DNA from: Austropuccinia psidii
Lineage: Eukaryota > Basidiomycota > Pucciniomycetes > Pucciniales > Sphaerophragmiaceae
Reading direction: 5' to 3'
Assembly: GCA_023105745.1 (NCBI GenBank)
Contig: JALGQZ010000009.1
Location: 31,598,107 to 31,662,106, forward strand
DNA length: 64,000 nucleotides
Shown one piece after another: positions 20,991-31,277 of this stretch. Made by a program: the position numbers and the translations under genes. The notes under the pieces were generated by a model. That model made no database searches, was not told where the DNA came from, and saw nothing but the letters and a program-made list of their open reading frames with translations. How positions within the stretch are numbered: position 1 is the stretch's first letter; every line of letters begins with the position of its first letter.

Positions 20991-22360
20991 TCATTGATTG
21001 TCATTGTAGATTGTGATACATTCAGGGTTTTTACGTAATATTTTGGATTGATGTAATGATAACCATTTTGCCTCTTGGAATGCACATAAGAATGATCGGA
21101 ATTCAGCTCCAGTTGATGTTACATTGGAAGCTCCAAGCTTCTTACTCTTCCAAATAATAATTCCTCCAGAAAATAAGAAGAAGCATCCTGACCATGATCT
21201 TCTATTCAAGTCTTCCGCCCAACTGGAAGCTGAATAACCAGTAATGTAGTCTTCTCCATCTCTTGAGTAATATATTCCTAAGGTTCTTGTTCTTTTTAAA
21301 TATATTAGGACTCATTTGGAAGCAGTCCAATTTAATAAAAAGTATTTTCTAAAAATTGAGATAGATTTCCAACTCTGTATGATATATCTGGGCAAGTACA
21401 TTGTTCTAAATAATTTGATGATCCTACTGCTTACCGATAGTATTCTTTTGTATTTTTAAATTCTGAATGTGGTGCGTCTGTTGCTTTTTCCAATTGTATA
21501 TTAATCTGTAAAGGTGTTGGTGTGTTTTGGAAATCTTCCATATTATACTTCTTTGATATATTATTTATAAAGTGAGTTTGATTTAACACTATTACACTAT
21601 TTTCCTAGTAATCTTTATTCCTAGCACATGACTTGCTAGTCCAAGATCTTTGATATTGAAGTCATTTTTTAGCCTTTTCATAGTCTTGTTTGCTTCTTCT
21701 CCAACAATAATGATATCATCAAGCCATGCAAAGAGTATTGTTTTTCTATTGATACATAAACATGCGTCTGAATTTCTAATACAAAAACAATTTTTAAGTA
21801 ACCAGGATGAGAGAGTATTTTACCAACTAAAAGCTGCTTGGTTCAAACCATAGAGAAGCTTCGTCAACTTCAAAACGTAATCTTTTTTATTTTGTATTGA
21901 AGGTATTGTTATTGGGTCATAAATAATTGATGGTTTTGTTTCTTTTATCCATTCAATAAATCTTTCTGATATTGTAGTGTATACTTTTTTGTCTTCAGTT
22001 AGTCTTGAATTAAGGTAATATTTTACAAAATCAGCTTGTATTATTTATTTATTCTTTTCAACTGCATAATAATCTTAGTTTTGAAAGTCTTCCAGTAATT
22101 GAGAATGTTTCTTGATACTCCATACCTTCTTTTTGTTCAAATCCTCTTGCTATGCATCTGGATTTCTATTGACTTAGGATTCCTTTTTCATTAAGTCTCT
22201 TTGTGAATACCCAAAACGTATTAATTAATGTTTTATTCTCAGGTATCTCCTTTTTTCAATAACTTGAAATACTTATTGTTCAGAGATTGATTCTAGTTCA
22301 GTAAACTAACCTTCCTTCCATTTTAGAAAGTCTGATTTTATTTTTGCTTCCATTATCTTA
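20991..22360 (-). pseudogene. Copia reverse transcriptase and RNase H remnant
   Basis: Read on the minus strand with many stops and frame changes. Near 22350 is the RVT_2-type entry segment (KIMEAKIKSDFLKWKEG). Around 21840 is LLYGLNQAAFSW, the copia hallmark. Near 21720 is WLDDIIIVGEEANK, equivalent to the catalytic YVDD box, then DLGLASHVLGIKI. RNase H ends the element at about 21210-20991 with RSWSGCFFLFSGG, KSKKLGASNVTSTGAEF and ITIYNDNQ, which carry its conserved acidic positions. The leading tyrosine of the YVDD box is replaced. Far too many lesions are present for function. Confidence 0.85.
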
Positions 22361-22899
22361 TTTGGAACTGATTCTTCAATATAGTTGACAGCATTGGAAA
22401 AAAATATTGTGTATTTTCTCATCTATCTCTTCTTCTACTTTCCTAAGGTGGTCATGTTTCTGGTTTTTTGTGGTAGAATATTTTGTTTTGAAATGGTTGA
22501 GCTATTGTTTTTAGTCGGTTGTTCGTAGTCCATGCCCATTTTGGCCTTCTAATTATCACCCCCTCATTGCTCAAGCCATTTCCACTAGCATTTTGTTGTT
22601 CATCAACTTTGGCCATTGTGATATCATCAAAAAATTTGTTTCAGAATTACGTCCATCTTCAGGATTATTGTGTTGCAAGCCTACCAGGTCACTGGCCTCA
22701 TCAATGACCCATACTGAACTCTGTTCCTTCTGATCCAATACTTTTTCTTTGTAAGGAATTATTTATTTTTAAAGTCTTACATCCCTGTTTTTAATTACTT
22801 TACCAATATCCATTAATGTTCTTTAGGCACCAAACTCCTGCTTTTATCTTATCAGAACACCTTTCTCCACACTATTGTCTAACTTCTTTTTATAAATAT

Positions 22900-23455
22900 T
22901 TACAACCACAAATGATCAACAACCAAAAAACTTAATTTACTTCAAATTTGGTGCTTTGCCAAATAAAAGTTTGTAATTGCCTTTTCCACTCTTATTTATT
23001 CTTACATGGAAGAAATTTGCGGTGTTTCCTATTTATCCCCATATATCCTTTGCAGTATGGACCCAACTTGCATAGGCCTGCATTTTGTCATTAGATTTCT
23101 ATTTAATCTTTCAATAATTCTATTGTGCTGTGGAGTGTAAGGAGTAGTAGATATGTGAGTTATTCCCTTTTCTGAAAATAACCTCTTGATTTCACTATTT
23201 CCAAATTCCTTTCCCCGGTGCCGAATAATTGTTTTACAATCCTTTCTATCTTTTTTCCATGATCCTGATTATCTCCATTAGGTGGTCTGTTTAATCACTT
23301 TTTTCTCTAACCTTCATACCCAAGAAAGCCTTGTGTCATTATCAACTACAGCCAGTACATAAATAGCACATCCTATTGTTTATGGAGATATTGGACCCAT
23401 CAAATCAACCAATATCTCAACCAAGAATTGACCAGTATGTTCAATTGTTCATTTT
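22900..23455 (-). pseudogene. Copia integrase remnant
   Basis: Downstream of the protease on the minus strand, near 23420-23380, is a readable FLVEILVDLMGPISP segment that corresponds to the start of the integrase catalytic core, with the first Asp in VDLMGP. It is followed by a stretch reading IYVLAV(V)D-like with several stops. Further pieces down to about 22900 can be matched only in scattered frames. This reading depends on position between protease and reverse transcriptase as much as on sequence. Confidence 0.6.
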
Positions 23456-23893
23456 AAAGAATTTTGTGTTCCCTTCTCTGACTTTTGTGCTTCACAATTA
23501 CCCAATTTCCAATTTTGTCCTAATTTTTCATTCTCAGCTATAAACAACTCTTTATTGTTCAATTGTAAGTGTAATAATTCATTCTCAATTGATTCATATG
23601 ATATGAAGTTGTTATACTTCTTAATACTGAAAGTATCATTTCTTTCTTTCTTCGAATATGCTCCTTGTTTCCATATCTGCAATAGAGAAACCAAACTATA
23701 TGGTAGCTTTGGTACTAGTAGTGCATTATTGAAGCTTATAATATTATTATTACTCCTTTTTCTAACAGTTACTTTTCCTTCAATTGGGTTTTTAAAACCT
23801 TCTTGGCATATTTGAACTCCACCACTTGCATCTTCTAGTCTTATGAAATCATTCCTGTCTGTGAACATGGGATCATTAGCTCCTGAATCCAGG
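23449..23893 (-). pseudogene. Copia protease and linker remnant, cut by element D
   Basis: An open minus-strand frame that starts inside the LTR of element D and enters genuine copia sequence at 23893: WLLHLDSGANDPMF, with DSGA as the catalytic triad of the aspartic protease. It is followed by the conserved VTVRKRSNNNIISFNNALLV-like region and the LVSLLQIWKQGA motif that closes the domain. The Gag-pre-integrase segment then runs to a stop at 23449. The true upstream part of the frame continues at 33995, on the far side of element D. The first residues of the open frame belong to D and are not copia. Confidence 0.85.
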
Positions 23894-24653
23894 TGTAACA
23901 ACCACTCACCAGGGGCAAGGGTATTCATCAATACAGACACTAAAACACCTCAAATCAGCAGATCCACTATCTGCATCAGCATTCAGTTTCAGCAATCTTC
24001 CTTGCTGAAACATGAATACAGCTTGGTACTTCAATACAGCCTGTCAACATCTGTACAGGTTGGATTCACCCAATACAGTTTCAATACACCAGCATGAAAC
24101 TGTATGATCACTCAAATACACCACACCTCTTGTACAGGCTCTGTACAGCTGTGCAGGACCTGTATTGGCCAGACTCAATTCAATCATTCAATCCTCTCAT
24201 GAAAATTCCTACTCTGGATCAGGGCTGGGGATTCTCACATATACCAGCCCCTCTTTCTCCCCCTGGGGACTTTTCCCCAGTTAATTAATTTAGTTATTTA
24301 TTATTTTATGAATATTCTTATCCTTATTTTGGGTATTATATTTATTTAATATCAAGTTAGCCTTTGCATTTCTCTCTTTGCCTGTACAGTATGAGTTGGG
24401 TGGCCATATCCTTATTAACCCTTCTCTTTTCATTCTGACAGGTTGAAACAGTGGACTTGGACTTGTTTGTGGTTGGCTCTTCTATTATTTACTCTTATTT
24501 CTTTTGTTGCTTCTTTCTTATATTCTTTATTTTAGTAATTCATCTCTTGCACTCTTAAGTGTATTCCTTCTTACCATATCTTTGAGCCCTCCATAAGTGA
24601 GTCCCGGTTTAATGAGTGCCAGGCCCTCTTCACTTTGAAGAGCCCCTGTGACA
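23894..24653 (+). repeat. Element D 5' LTR
   Basis: 760 bp, starting TGTAACAACCACTCACC and ending AGCCCCTGTGACA. Its 3' half (from the TATA-like ATATA at 24239 onward) resembles the LTR of element C, while its 5' half does not. It is about half the length of the C LTR (1540 bp). Confidence 0.94.
24239..24292 (+). promoter_or_regulatory. Candidate core promoter and self-primer segment of element D
   Basis: ATATA at 24239-24243 lies about 38 bases before CAGTTAATTAATTTA (24278-24292). Element C keeps the same order: CACATATAC, then CTTTTCCCCAGTTAATTAATATA. The 14 bases 24279-24292 are perfectly complementary to 24655-24668, just inside the LTR. This is the arrangement known from self-priming chromoviruses such as Tf1, where the first bases of the RNA prime reverse transcription. 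The transcription start is inferred, not seen. Confidence 0.5.
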
Positions 24654-24670
24654 TTAAATTAATTAACTCA
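24654..24670 (+). promoter_or_regulatory. Primer binding site of element D, self-priming type
   Basis: The bases after the 5' LTR read TTAAATTAATTAACTCA, with no TGG expected for a tRNA primer. Bases 24655-24668 pair perfectly with LTR bases 24279-24292. Element C has TTATATCAATTAACTCA here, and its LTR changes at the matching position. Because the word is AT-rich and contains the palindrome TTAATTAA, chance must be considered. Confidence 0.5.
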
Positions 24671-25409
24671 TATTGATTCTTTATTTTCATTCTTTTATAT
24701 CCATTTCTCCCATTCATCAATTATGACTTTTTAATGATATCATGATTCTTAATTATTATGATTTTCTCTCTCATCAATTTTCATCTCATTCATTTCATTT
24801 ATGTGAAAATTGATTCTTTCTTCTTTCTTAATCATTGCTGACCATTTCATCACTTGATTTTATTTTTATCAAGTCAAATTTTTCTGTGTTCTCATTCAGG
24901 TCTTATTTAGGAATTATTGATTGGTTTAATTGATTGGATTATTGATTGGGACTCATTGGGTTCATTGATTCAGTGATTAAGGATTTTTCATTTGGATTGT
25001 ATTGATTGACTTTGAGTTCTCAAGAGATTTCATTGATCCTCGAGAATTTATTTTCATTATTGATTGATTTTGACTCATCAAGATATTTGAATTGATTTCT
25101 GAAGATTTTGAATTGATTGATTGATTCCTAAAGACCCTGATTTCATATTGAAGATGCTGATTTATTGATTGATTGATTATTGATTGAATATTGATTGATT
25201 GTTGATTTACTCAAGATTATTGATATCTGATTTGAATTTGACTTATTGTTTATTATTGATTGAATTGATTGATTGTTGATTGAAGTTGATTTCACCTCAA
25301 GAATTGAATTGATTCCTCCCGACTCATCAAGATTTTTATTGTGATTGATTTGGCCAAGTTTTGATTTTTTTTCTCAATACTATCAAGTTTTGTTTATTCT
25401 AATTCTGTT
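24671..25409 (+). other. Element D leader, rich in TTGATTGA words
   Basis: A 0.7-kb untranslated leader. From about 24890 to 25350 it is a degenerate array of ATTGATTGATT-like words, with few G/C and little potential for stable structure. The leader of element C (43273-43760) has the same character in its own sense. Confidence 0.7.
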
Positions 25410-26774
25410 CATAATGCCAGTTCAGCATACTCCCCCAGCAAAGAAAACTAGATCCCAAAAATTCCAGCTGTTCTCACTCCTACAGCAAGGGCTCCTCTTC
25501 ACCGCACACCATCAGTTCATTAACTGAGTGCAAACTTGGACAGAGGACCACCAATGGAAGGAGCAGCACCCTCAAGAAGAGGTGGAATGAAATATAGAAG
25601 ATCAAGATCCTTTTCTGGACTTTTGGGTGGCTACCCTGGCATGTCTGAAGGTGCAAGAGCAAGATTAGGGGAAGTTGAAGATGAAGAGGGGGAAGAGTCT
25701 GTGGAAGAGGAAGATTCTGGGGAGACTGAAGTGGCAGAAGCCTTTACAAATGCTCCAGAGGTGCCTCAGAGTTCTAATATAGCCCTTTCTAGTCAACCTC
25801 TTGTCTCTCAAACTGATCCAAGTCTTCTCAAGATGATGTAGCAGATGACTCAATTCATAGGGCAACTCACTCAAGCAGTTGCTCCCAGAGACAATTCCAA
25901 AGCCCCTGCTTTCAAGACTCCATCCATGAAGGCACCTGATTCTTTTGATGGTACTCAAGCTCATAAATTGCGAGGATTTATCCAATCCTGTCAATTAATC
26001 TTCCATAATGATCCAGCGAACTCCTTCTCTGACAGGAAGAAAGTTCTTTACTCAGCTTCTTTTCTCACTGGTAGAGCTGGAAAGTGGATTGAAACCTATC
26101 TCTCAAATATTTTCAATGAAGACCCTTCTTATCTCCTCAAAAATTGGCCATTATTTGAATCCCAATTATTTATTCTGTTTGGTGACCCCAATGAAGTCAG
26201 GAAAGCTGAACAAGAGTTGGACAATTTGAGGATGAAGGAAAGTGGTCATGTATCCTTGTACATTGCTGACTTCAGAAGCTTAATGTCAAGAATTGGAGAT
26301 TGGGGGGAAAGAGCTTATATCCATGTTTACAGAAGAGGATTTGCATCAAGATTATTGAATCAGTTGGCCCCTCACCCTGGAACTTTTGATACTCTTCAAG
26401 AACTTATTGATGTCACTTTAGAATTACACACAAGATATCATGAGAGGCAAAAAGAAAAGGGTGGCAATCAAGAGAAGAAGCCTCCTGTCAATTGATCCAA
26501 TCAGTCTAGGCCTCCTCAAAACTCATCTTCAAAGAGGCCTCACCAAAAGAAGAACAAGAAGGGCAAGCAGTTCCAATCTTCCAAGGAAAAGCCTCATGCT
26601 GCTCTCCTAAATAAGGACAATAAATTAATTGGTTCTGAAAAGGAGAGGAGGATTAAAGAGGGTTTGTGTACTTATTGTGGTGGAAAGCCCCCAATTGAAA
26701 AATGCTTCAAGAGACCTCAGAACAAGCCTGGGTCATCATCAAGAGGCTTCCCTAGCAAGCAGGGAAAAGCCTGA
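25410..26774 (+). pseudogene. gag: Element D gag
   Basis: Starts at ATG 25410 (MPVQHTPPAKKTRSQ, matched by C). A frameshift follows near 25457. An acidic Ser/Glu-rich region covers 25536-25841, then an in-frame TAG at 25839. The Retrotrans_gag core follows (FDGTQAHKLRGFIQSCQLIF through FRSLMSRIGDWGERA to DVTLELHTRYHERQ). A TGA at 26493 interrupts a basic linker. The zinc knuckle region near 26670 reads CTYCGGKPPIEKC, where the histidine kept in C is replaced by Pro. The natural end is TGA 26772-26774, one codon after the slippery heptamer. Gag would package the RNA. Confidence 0.88.
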
Positions 26775-26806
26775 GTGGGTATCATGATGTGTTCAATGGT
26801 TCTCAC
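26762..26806 (+). promoter_or_regulatory. -1 ribosomal frameshift signal between gag and pol, element D
   Basis: The gag frame reads G GGA AAA GCC TGA at 26762-26774. Slipping back one base on GGGAAAA gives GGG AAA AGC CTG, which is exactly the open pol frame. After a 6-base spacer, bases 26775-26781 can pair with 26800-26806 around an 18-base loop. Element C has an identical heptamer, spacer and stop (41896-41908) and a stronger 7-bp stem. Confidence 0.7.
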
Positions 26807-27706
26807 TTATTTCCTTCAAGAGCACAATTGTGCACTCTGAATACTAGTGTCAAGAAATCTTTAAAGTTTCTTATTTTCTCTTCTGCCTCTGATATTTTTT
26901 ATAGTATTCTCATTGATGCTGGTGCTATAAACTCCTTTATTGCAAAGACTTTTGTTCTCAAGTAATCATTGACTCTGTCAGAGCTCCCTGAAAATATTCC
27001 TCTTTTCATTCTGGATTCTCATGAATCCCCTGCCTTGCTCATCACCCATTATACCAAGTAGGTAGTTGGCTTGCCTTCCTTCCCAAGCTTTGAATGGGAC
27101 TTCTTTATCATAGATTCACCCAAGGGAGAAGACCTGATATTGGGCTATGATTTCCTTTACCACTTTAAACCCATTATTGATTGAAAAAATGGATTGATCA
27201 TCTATGATTCTAGTCATAAAGATCCTAGTGGTATTATTCCTTCTACTAGTAATGACTTCTCCACTGCTGTAAACAGTGTTGTTCTGGTTGGTGAGCTTAA
27301 GACACCTTCCCTTCCTTCTTCTGTCCATATCCCTTCCATCATTCCCTCTCAGTCATTACTTCCATTAAGAGATGAAGTCTTCAAAGAGATAAAGGATATT
27401 GGAGAAGATGTTGCTATATCTTCACTTCATCTATTTCAAGGGGATATGGACCTTCCTCTTTTATCTTTTCATGCCTCCCTGGAGGAGCAGTGGGAGGAGA
27501 AGGAAGAGCCAGAAGAAATTGAAACTGTGTTGAAGGTAGTCCCCCCTGTTTATCACCAATATTTGGATGTATTCTCCAAGGTGAAAGCAGAGAAACTTCC
27601 TCCACACCGTGCCTGTGATCATCATATTGAATTGGAGGGTCTTCTACCTCAAATTGGTGTTATCTACTCATTATCAAATCAAGAGTCAGAAACACTACGG
27701 GCCTAA

Positions 27707-29053
27707 ATTTCAGAGAATGTAGAGAAAGGTTTCATAAGAGCAAGCTCCTCTTCAACAGGAGAACCTGTCCTTTTTGTTAAGAAAAAGTATGGAGGTCTTC
27801 GTTTGTGTGTTGACTACTGCAAACTCAATGCTGTTACTAGGAAGAACAGGTATCCTGTTCCTCCTATGAACCAGCTCTTTACCGTATTCAACGGTTCCAC
27901 TATCTTCTCCAAGATCGACTTGTGTGGTGCATATAAGCTTTTGAGAATCAAAGAGGGGGATGAGCACTTAACTGTCTTTAGAACCAAATATGGTAGTTAT
28001 GAGTATTTGGTCATTCCATTTGGTTTAACCAATGCTCCTGCTTCTTTCAAGAATCTAGTAAATGATACCTTTTCAGATTTCTTGGATGTATTTGTTGTGG
28101 TTTATCTGGATGATATCATGGTCTTTTCCAGTTCTGAAGAGGAACATGTCAAACATGTGGCCTCTGTCCTCCAAAGACTGAGGGACAATAATTTGTTTGG
28201 CAAAGCCTCCAAGTGTGTATTCCATGCCTCAAGTGTGGAATACTTGGGCTATGTTGTTTCAAGTGATGGCCTCAAGATGGATTCTTCAAAAGCTCAGCAA
28301 ATCCTCAATTGGCCTCAGCCCAAAAACATCAAGGCTCTTCAATCTTTCCTTTGCTTTGCCAATTTTTATTGTTGTTTCATAAAAAATTATTCTAAAAAAA
28401 TCACTGCTCTCACCTCCCTTCTCAAAAAAGATTCTCCCTTTATCTTCAATGAGGAAGCTGTTAGCCAGTTTCAATCACTAAAAGAAGCTTTCACTACTGC
28501 TCCTATCTTATCTCATTCCAATCCTTCTCTACCTACTATTGTAGAGACTGATGCTTCTGATTATGCCTTGGGTGCTGTACTGAGCCAGGTGAATGACTCA
28601 GGAAAGCATCCCATTGCATTTGATAGTCGCAAGCTTCTCCCAGCTGAGCTGAACTAAGAAATTCATGACAAGGAACTCCTTGGGATAGTTTGGTCTCTCA
28701 AGCGCTGGAAAGCATTTCTTCTCTCTCTTTCCAATTCTTTTGAGGTTTTGACAGACCACTCTTCCTTGCAGTATTTTATGTCTTCCAAAGTTCTTACTCG
28801 TCGTCAGGCCCGTTGGGCTGAGTTCCTTTCAGAATTTCACTTCACTATCACTTACCGCCCAGGCAGGCTGGCCACTTTACCAGATGCCTTGTCACGTTGG
28901 GACGACACGTACCCAGAGAGGGGGGTGGACTTCATCAGCAAGAATCGTCAAAATCTTCATCAAGTAATCAAGCAAGATGGAATTCAAGAGTCAAGATTCT
29001 TTTCAATCAAAGTAGAAGTATTTTCATATTTAGTTGACAAGATTCAAAAATAA
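27707..29053 (+). CDS. pol: Reverse transcriptase and RNase H segment, element D
   Basis: RT: LCVDYCKLNAVTRKNRYPVP near 27800, FSKIDLCGAYKLLRI near 27910, VIPFGLTNAPASF near 28010, catalytic VYLDDIMVF near 28110. RNase [15 protein letters not shown] near 28550, FDSRKLLPAELN, then an in-frame TAA at 28655 followed by [12 protein letters not shown] with the conserved Glu. [10 protein letters not shown] near 28750 carries the next Asp, and LPDALSRW is near 28880. All polymerase residues are present, so only the stops inactivate this part. The sequence is close to the RT of C (39755-40720), which in contrast has lost an RT aspartate. Confidence 0.92.
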
Positions 29054-29942
29054 GTATGGCAAGACAAAGACTATAAAGAAATACTCAAGCAACTAGCAAG
29101 AGGTGAATCAACTCCAGATTATTCTCTTGAACCTCAAGCCAAGTTGTTATTATTCAAAGATATAGTGGTAATCCCAAGCAATGAAGAACTTCAACTCAAT
29201 ATTCTTCAAAAGCGTCATGACTCACCTTTGGCTGGCTATCCTGGCCAGGAGAAGACCCTCAAGCTCATCAAGAGGGATTTTTATTGGGCTGGAATGAATA
29301 AATTCATCGAGGAATATGTGTCCTCATGTCAGCAATGTTCAAGAAACAAGAACATTCATCACAAGAAGTTTGGACTACTCAAGCCTCTTCAAATTCCATC
29401 TGGTCCTTGGAATTCCTTATCAATGGCCTTTATCACTCAATTGCCCTTTGCAAACAACTTTGACTCAATTCTAGTAGTTGTGGACAGGTTTTCAAAAATG
29501 GAAATCTTCATTCCAACTTATGGAACAATCACTGCTCTGGACTTAGCTCAAATCTTCATTAGTCATGTATTTTCCAAGCATGGCCTTCAAGTCAGTATTG
29601 TCAGTCATAGAGGATCCTTATTTGTTTCATGATTCTGGACTCAATTATGTCAGCAGCTCAAGATATCAAGAGATCCTTAAACTGCTTTTCATCCTGAAAC
29701 AGATGGAGAGACAGAGAGGGTAAATCAGATTCTAGAACAGTATCTTCAGATGTATGTCAGTTACCATCAAGATGACTGGCACACCTTGCTCCCTCTGGTT
29801 GAATTTTCCTATAATAATGCAGAACATTCATCAACAAAGCAATCCCCTTTTTTTCACCATTTATGGAAGAAATCCCAGCTTTGACTCAATCCATCTTTCT
29901 CAATATTCACCTGCTGGAAAGCTATCAACAAAACTCCAATAA
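29054..29942 (+). pseudogene. Integrase segment of element D, catalytic residues lost
   Basis: The zinc-binding region keeps the first His and the CQQC cysteines, but the second His is Tyr (PLAGYPG against PLAGHPV in C). In the catalytic core the first Asp is Ala (SMAFI against MDFI in C) and the second is His (SHRGSLF against SDRGSLF). The Glu in TERVNQ remains. There are stops at 29630 and about 29678 and a frameshift near 29870. Two of the three DDE residues are therefore gone in addition to the breaks, so new insertions by this copy would need integrase supplied by another element. Confidence 0.85.
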
Positions 29943-30029
29943 GTACAGCAAGCTGTCAAAGAACAATTAGAGTCAGAAATAAGGAGATCCAAGAAGTATG
30001 CAGATAGAAATAGAGAAATTCCACCTGAT

Positions 30030-30557
30030 TTGCAACCTGGGGGAAATGTATGGCTAGCTTCCAAGAACATCAAGACAACAAAACCCACCAAGAAATTATC
30101 AGAAAGATTGTTGGGACCTTTTGAAGCTCTGAAGAAGGTTGGCAGCCATGCATATCACCTCAAGTTGCCTCAGCAATGGAAGTCAGTTCACCCTGTATTC
30201 CATGTGTCCCTATTAGAACCAGTGAAGAATTCAACTATCCCAAACCGAAATCAATTGCCACCACCACCAGTATTAGTGGAGGGGAAAGAAGAATGGGAAG
30301 TGGCTCAGGTTCTGGACTCAAAACTCAAGAGAGGTAATTTATGGTATCTTGTAGAGTGGAAAGGATTCATTGAAGACCCAGAAAGAACCACTTGGGAACC
30401 AGCTTCCAACCTTACAAACACACCAGACCTTGTCAAGAATTTTCATTCATTGTATCCAGACAAGCCTGGCCCAAATACCTCAAGAGTTTTATTTTACGGT
30501 GCTTGGTGGGGAGAAGAAGTTATGAAAGTAAGTTCCTCTCCTGGCATGCACCTTTAA
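30030..30557 (+). CDS. Integrase C-terminal domain and chromodomain, element D
   Basis: A 175-codon open stretch. The first part (GGNVWLASKNI, RLLGPFEALKKVG, HPVFHVSLLEPV) is the GPY/F-type module that follows the integrase core. The second (EEWEVAQVLDSKLKRG, WYLVEWKGF, TTWEPASNL, FHSLYPDKPGP) is a classical chromodomain with its aromatic residues in place. It is about 55 residues long, expected to read histone methylation and steer integration. It ends at 30557. In element C the first half of this chromodomain is deleted (38265-38585). Confidence 0.93.
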   Translation: MQPGGNVWLASKNIKTTKPTKKLSERLLGPFEALKKVGSHAYHLKLPQQWKSVHPVFHVSLLEPVKNSTIPNRNQLPPPPVLVEGKEEWEVAQVLDSKLKRGNLWYLVEWKGFIEDPERTTWEPASNLTNTPDLVKNFHSLYPDKPGPNTSRVLFYGAWWGEEVMKVSSSPGMHL

Positions 30558-31005
30558 GGGGGTATTCTACCCATATGTTGTTGTAAGCATCACCTTGGCC
30601 ACTTTGTGAGCACTTGCCAATTCTTTGGACAGGTTCAGGAAGTATGAAACATCAATACCCTCCATTTGAACCTTATCAAGATATGGCCAAATGTTTCTTT
30701 CTTTCTTTTCCTTTTCTTTTTATTTATCATTTCATTTATGCCAATTATCATAATTCAAGACATTCATTACTTCAAGTCCTCTATGGCAATTCATTTCAGA
30801 AATCATTTATGGAAATTAATTTCAGAGTTCATTCATGGCAATTCATTTCAGAAGTCATTTTTGGCAATTTATTTCAGTCTTTATGGTGATTGGTGGGGAG
30901 TGGGAGTTATGAAAGTAGGTTCCATCTCCTGGTATGCATCCCTGAGGTTTCTACTTCTTGTAAAACATCATCTTGGCCACTCTGTGAGCATCAAATGCTT
31001 GGTTT
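30497..31005 (+). repeat. Duplicated non-coding module after pol, element D
   Basis: Two copies of a roughly 120-bp module, 30497-30617 and 30883-31005. Each starts near GGTGNTTGGTGGGGAG, passes GTTCC-CTCCTGG-ATGCA, and ends CATCNTCTTGGCCACTNTG or a close variant plus TGAGCA. Element C has the same two modules (38140-38259 and 37875-37996). The first copy overlaps the last pol codons. Confidence 0.75.
30783..30886 (+). repeat. 26-bp minisatellite, four units
   Basis: Four consecutive units at 30783, 30809, 30835 and 30861, each like ATGGCAATTCATTTCAGAA followed by an RTCATTT-like end. Units 1 and 3 differ at one base; units 2 and 4 are more diverged. Every unit contains TTTCAG. It lies between the two copies of the duplicated module. 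Confidence 0.9.
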
Positions 31006-31277
31006 TCATCTTTTAAGACATTTCTTGGCCAAAATCAAGCAGCTCACCACAAGAAGGACAAATCATCAGGAGTTTCTTTATTTCTGTTTCTTTACTCTAT
31101 TTTTCTCTCATTTTCTTTCTTTTCTTTACTTGTATAATCGTTTTATTTTTATTTTCTTTAAAGCAGCAGCATCCCCTCCCAAATCATGTATTGGGAGGTT
31201 CCATCATTTTTTCATTTTTTATTAATTTATGAGAATGTGGATAGAAGTCAAACCAAACACGAACAAGGACAAGGAAA

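Larger units (their letters stand above)
26775..30557 (+). pseudogene. pol: Element D pol, at least eight stops and one frameshift
   Basis: Read in the frame that follows the -1 shift. The protease near 26920 has ILIDAGA where C has ILIDSGS. Stops occur at about 26962, 27060, 27182, 27704, 28655, 29051, 29630 and 29678. The frame changes near 29870 and then runs open to 30557. Reverse transcriptase, RNase H, integrase and chromodomain can all be placed (separate entries). The product would be the enzyme set of a chromovirus. In this copy the breaks plus loss of integrase residues make it non-functional. Confidence 0.93.

Noticed and set aside
24890..25350. CRISPR-like or satellite array
   Set aside because: The words vary in length and spacing with no unique spacers. 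It is a degenerate simple-sequence leader of a retrotransposon in a eukaryotic genome.
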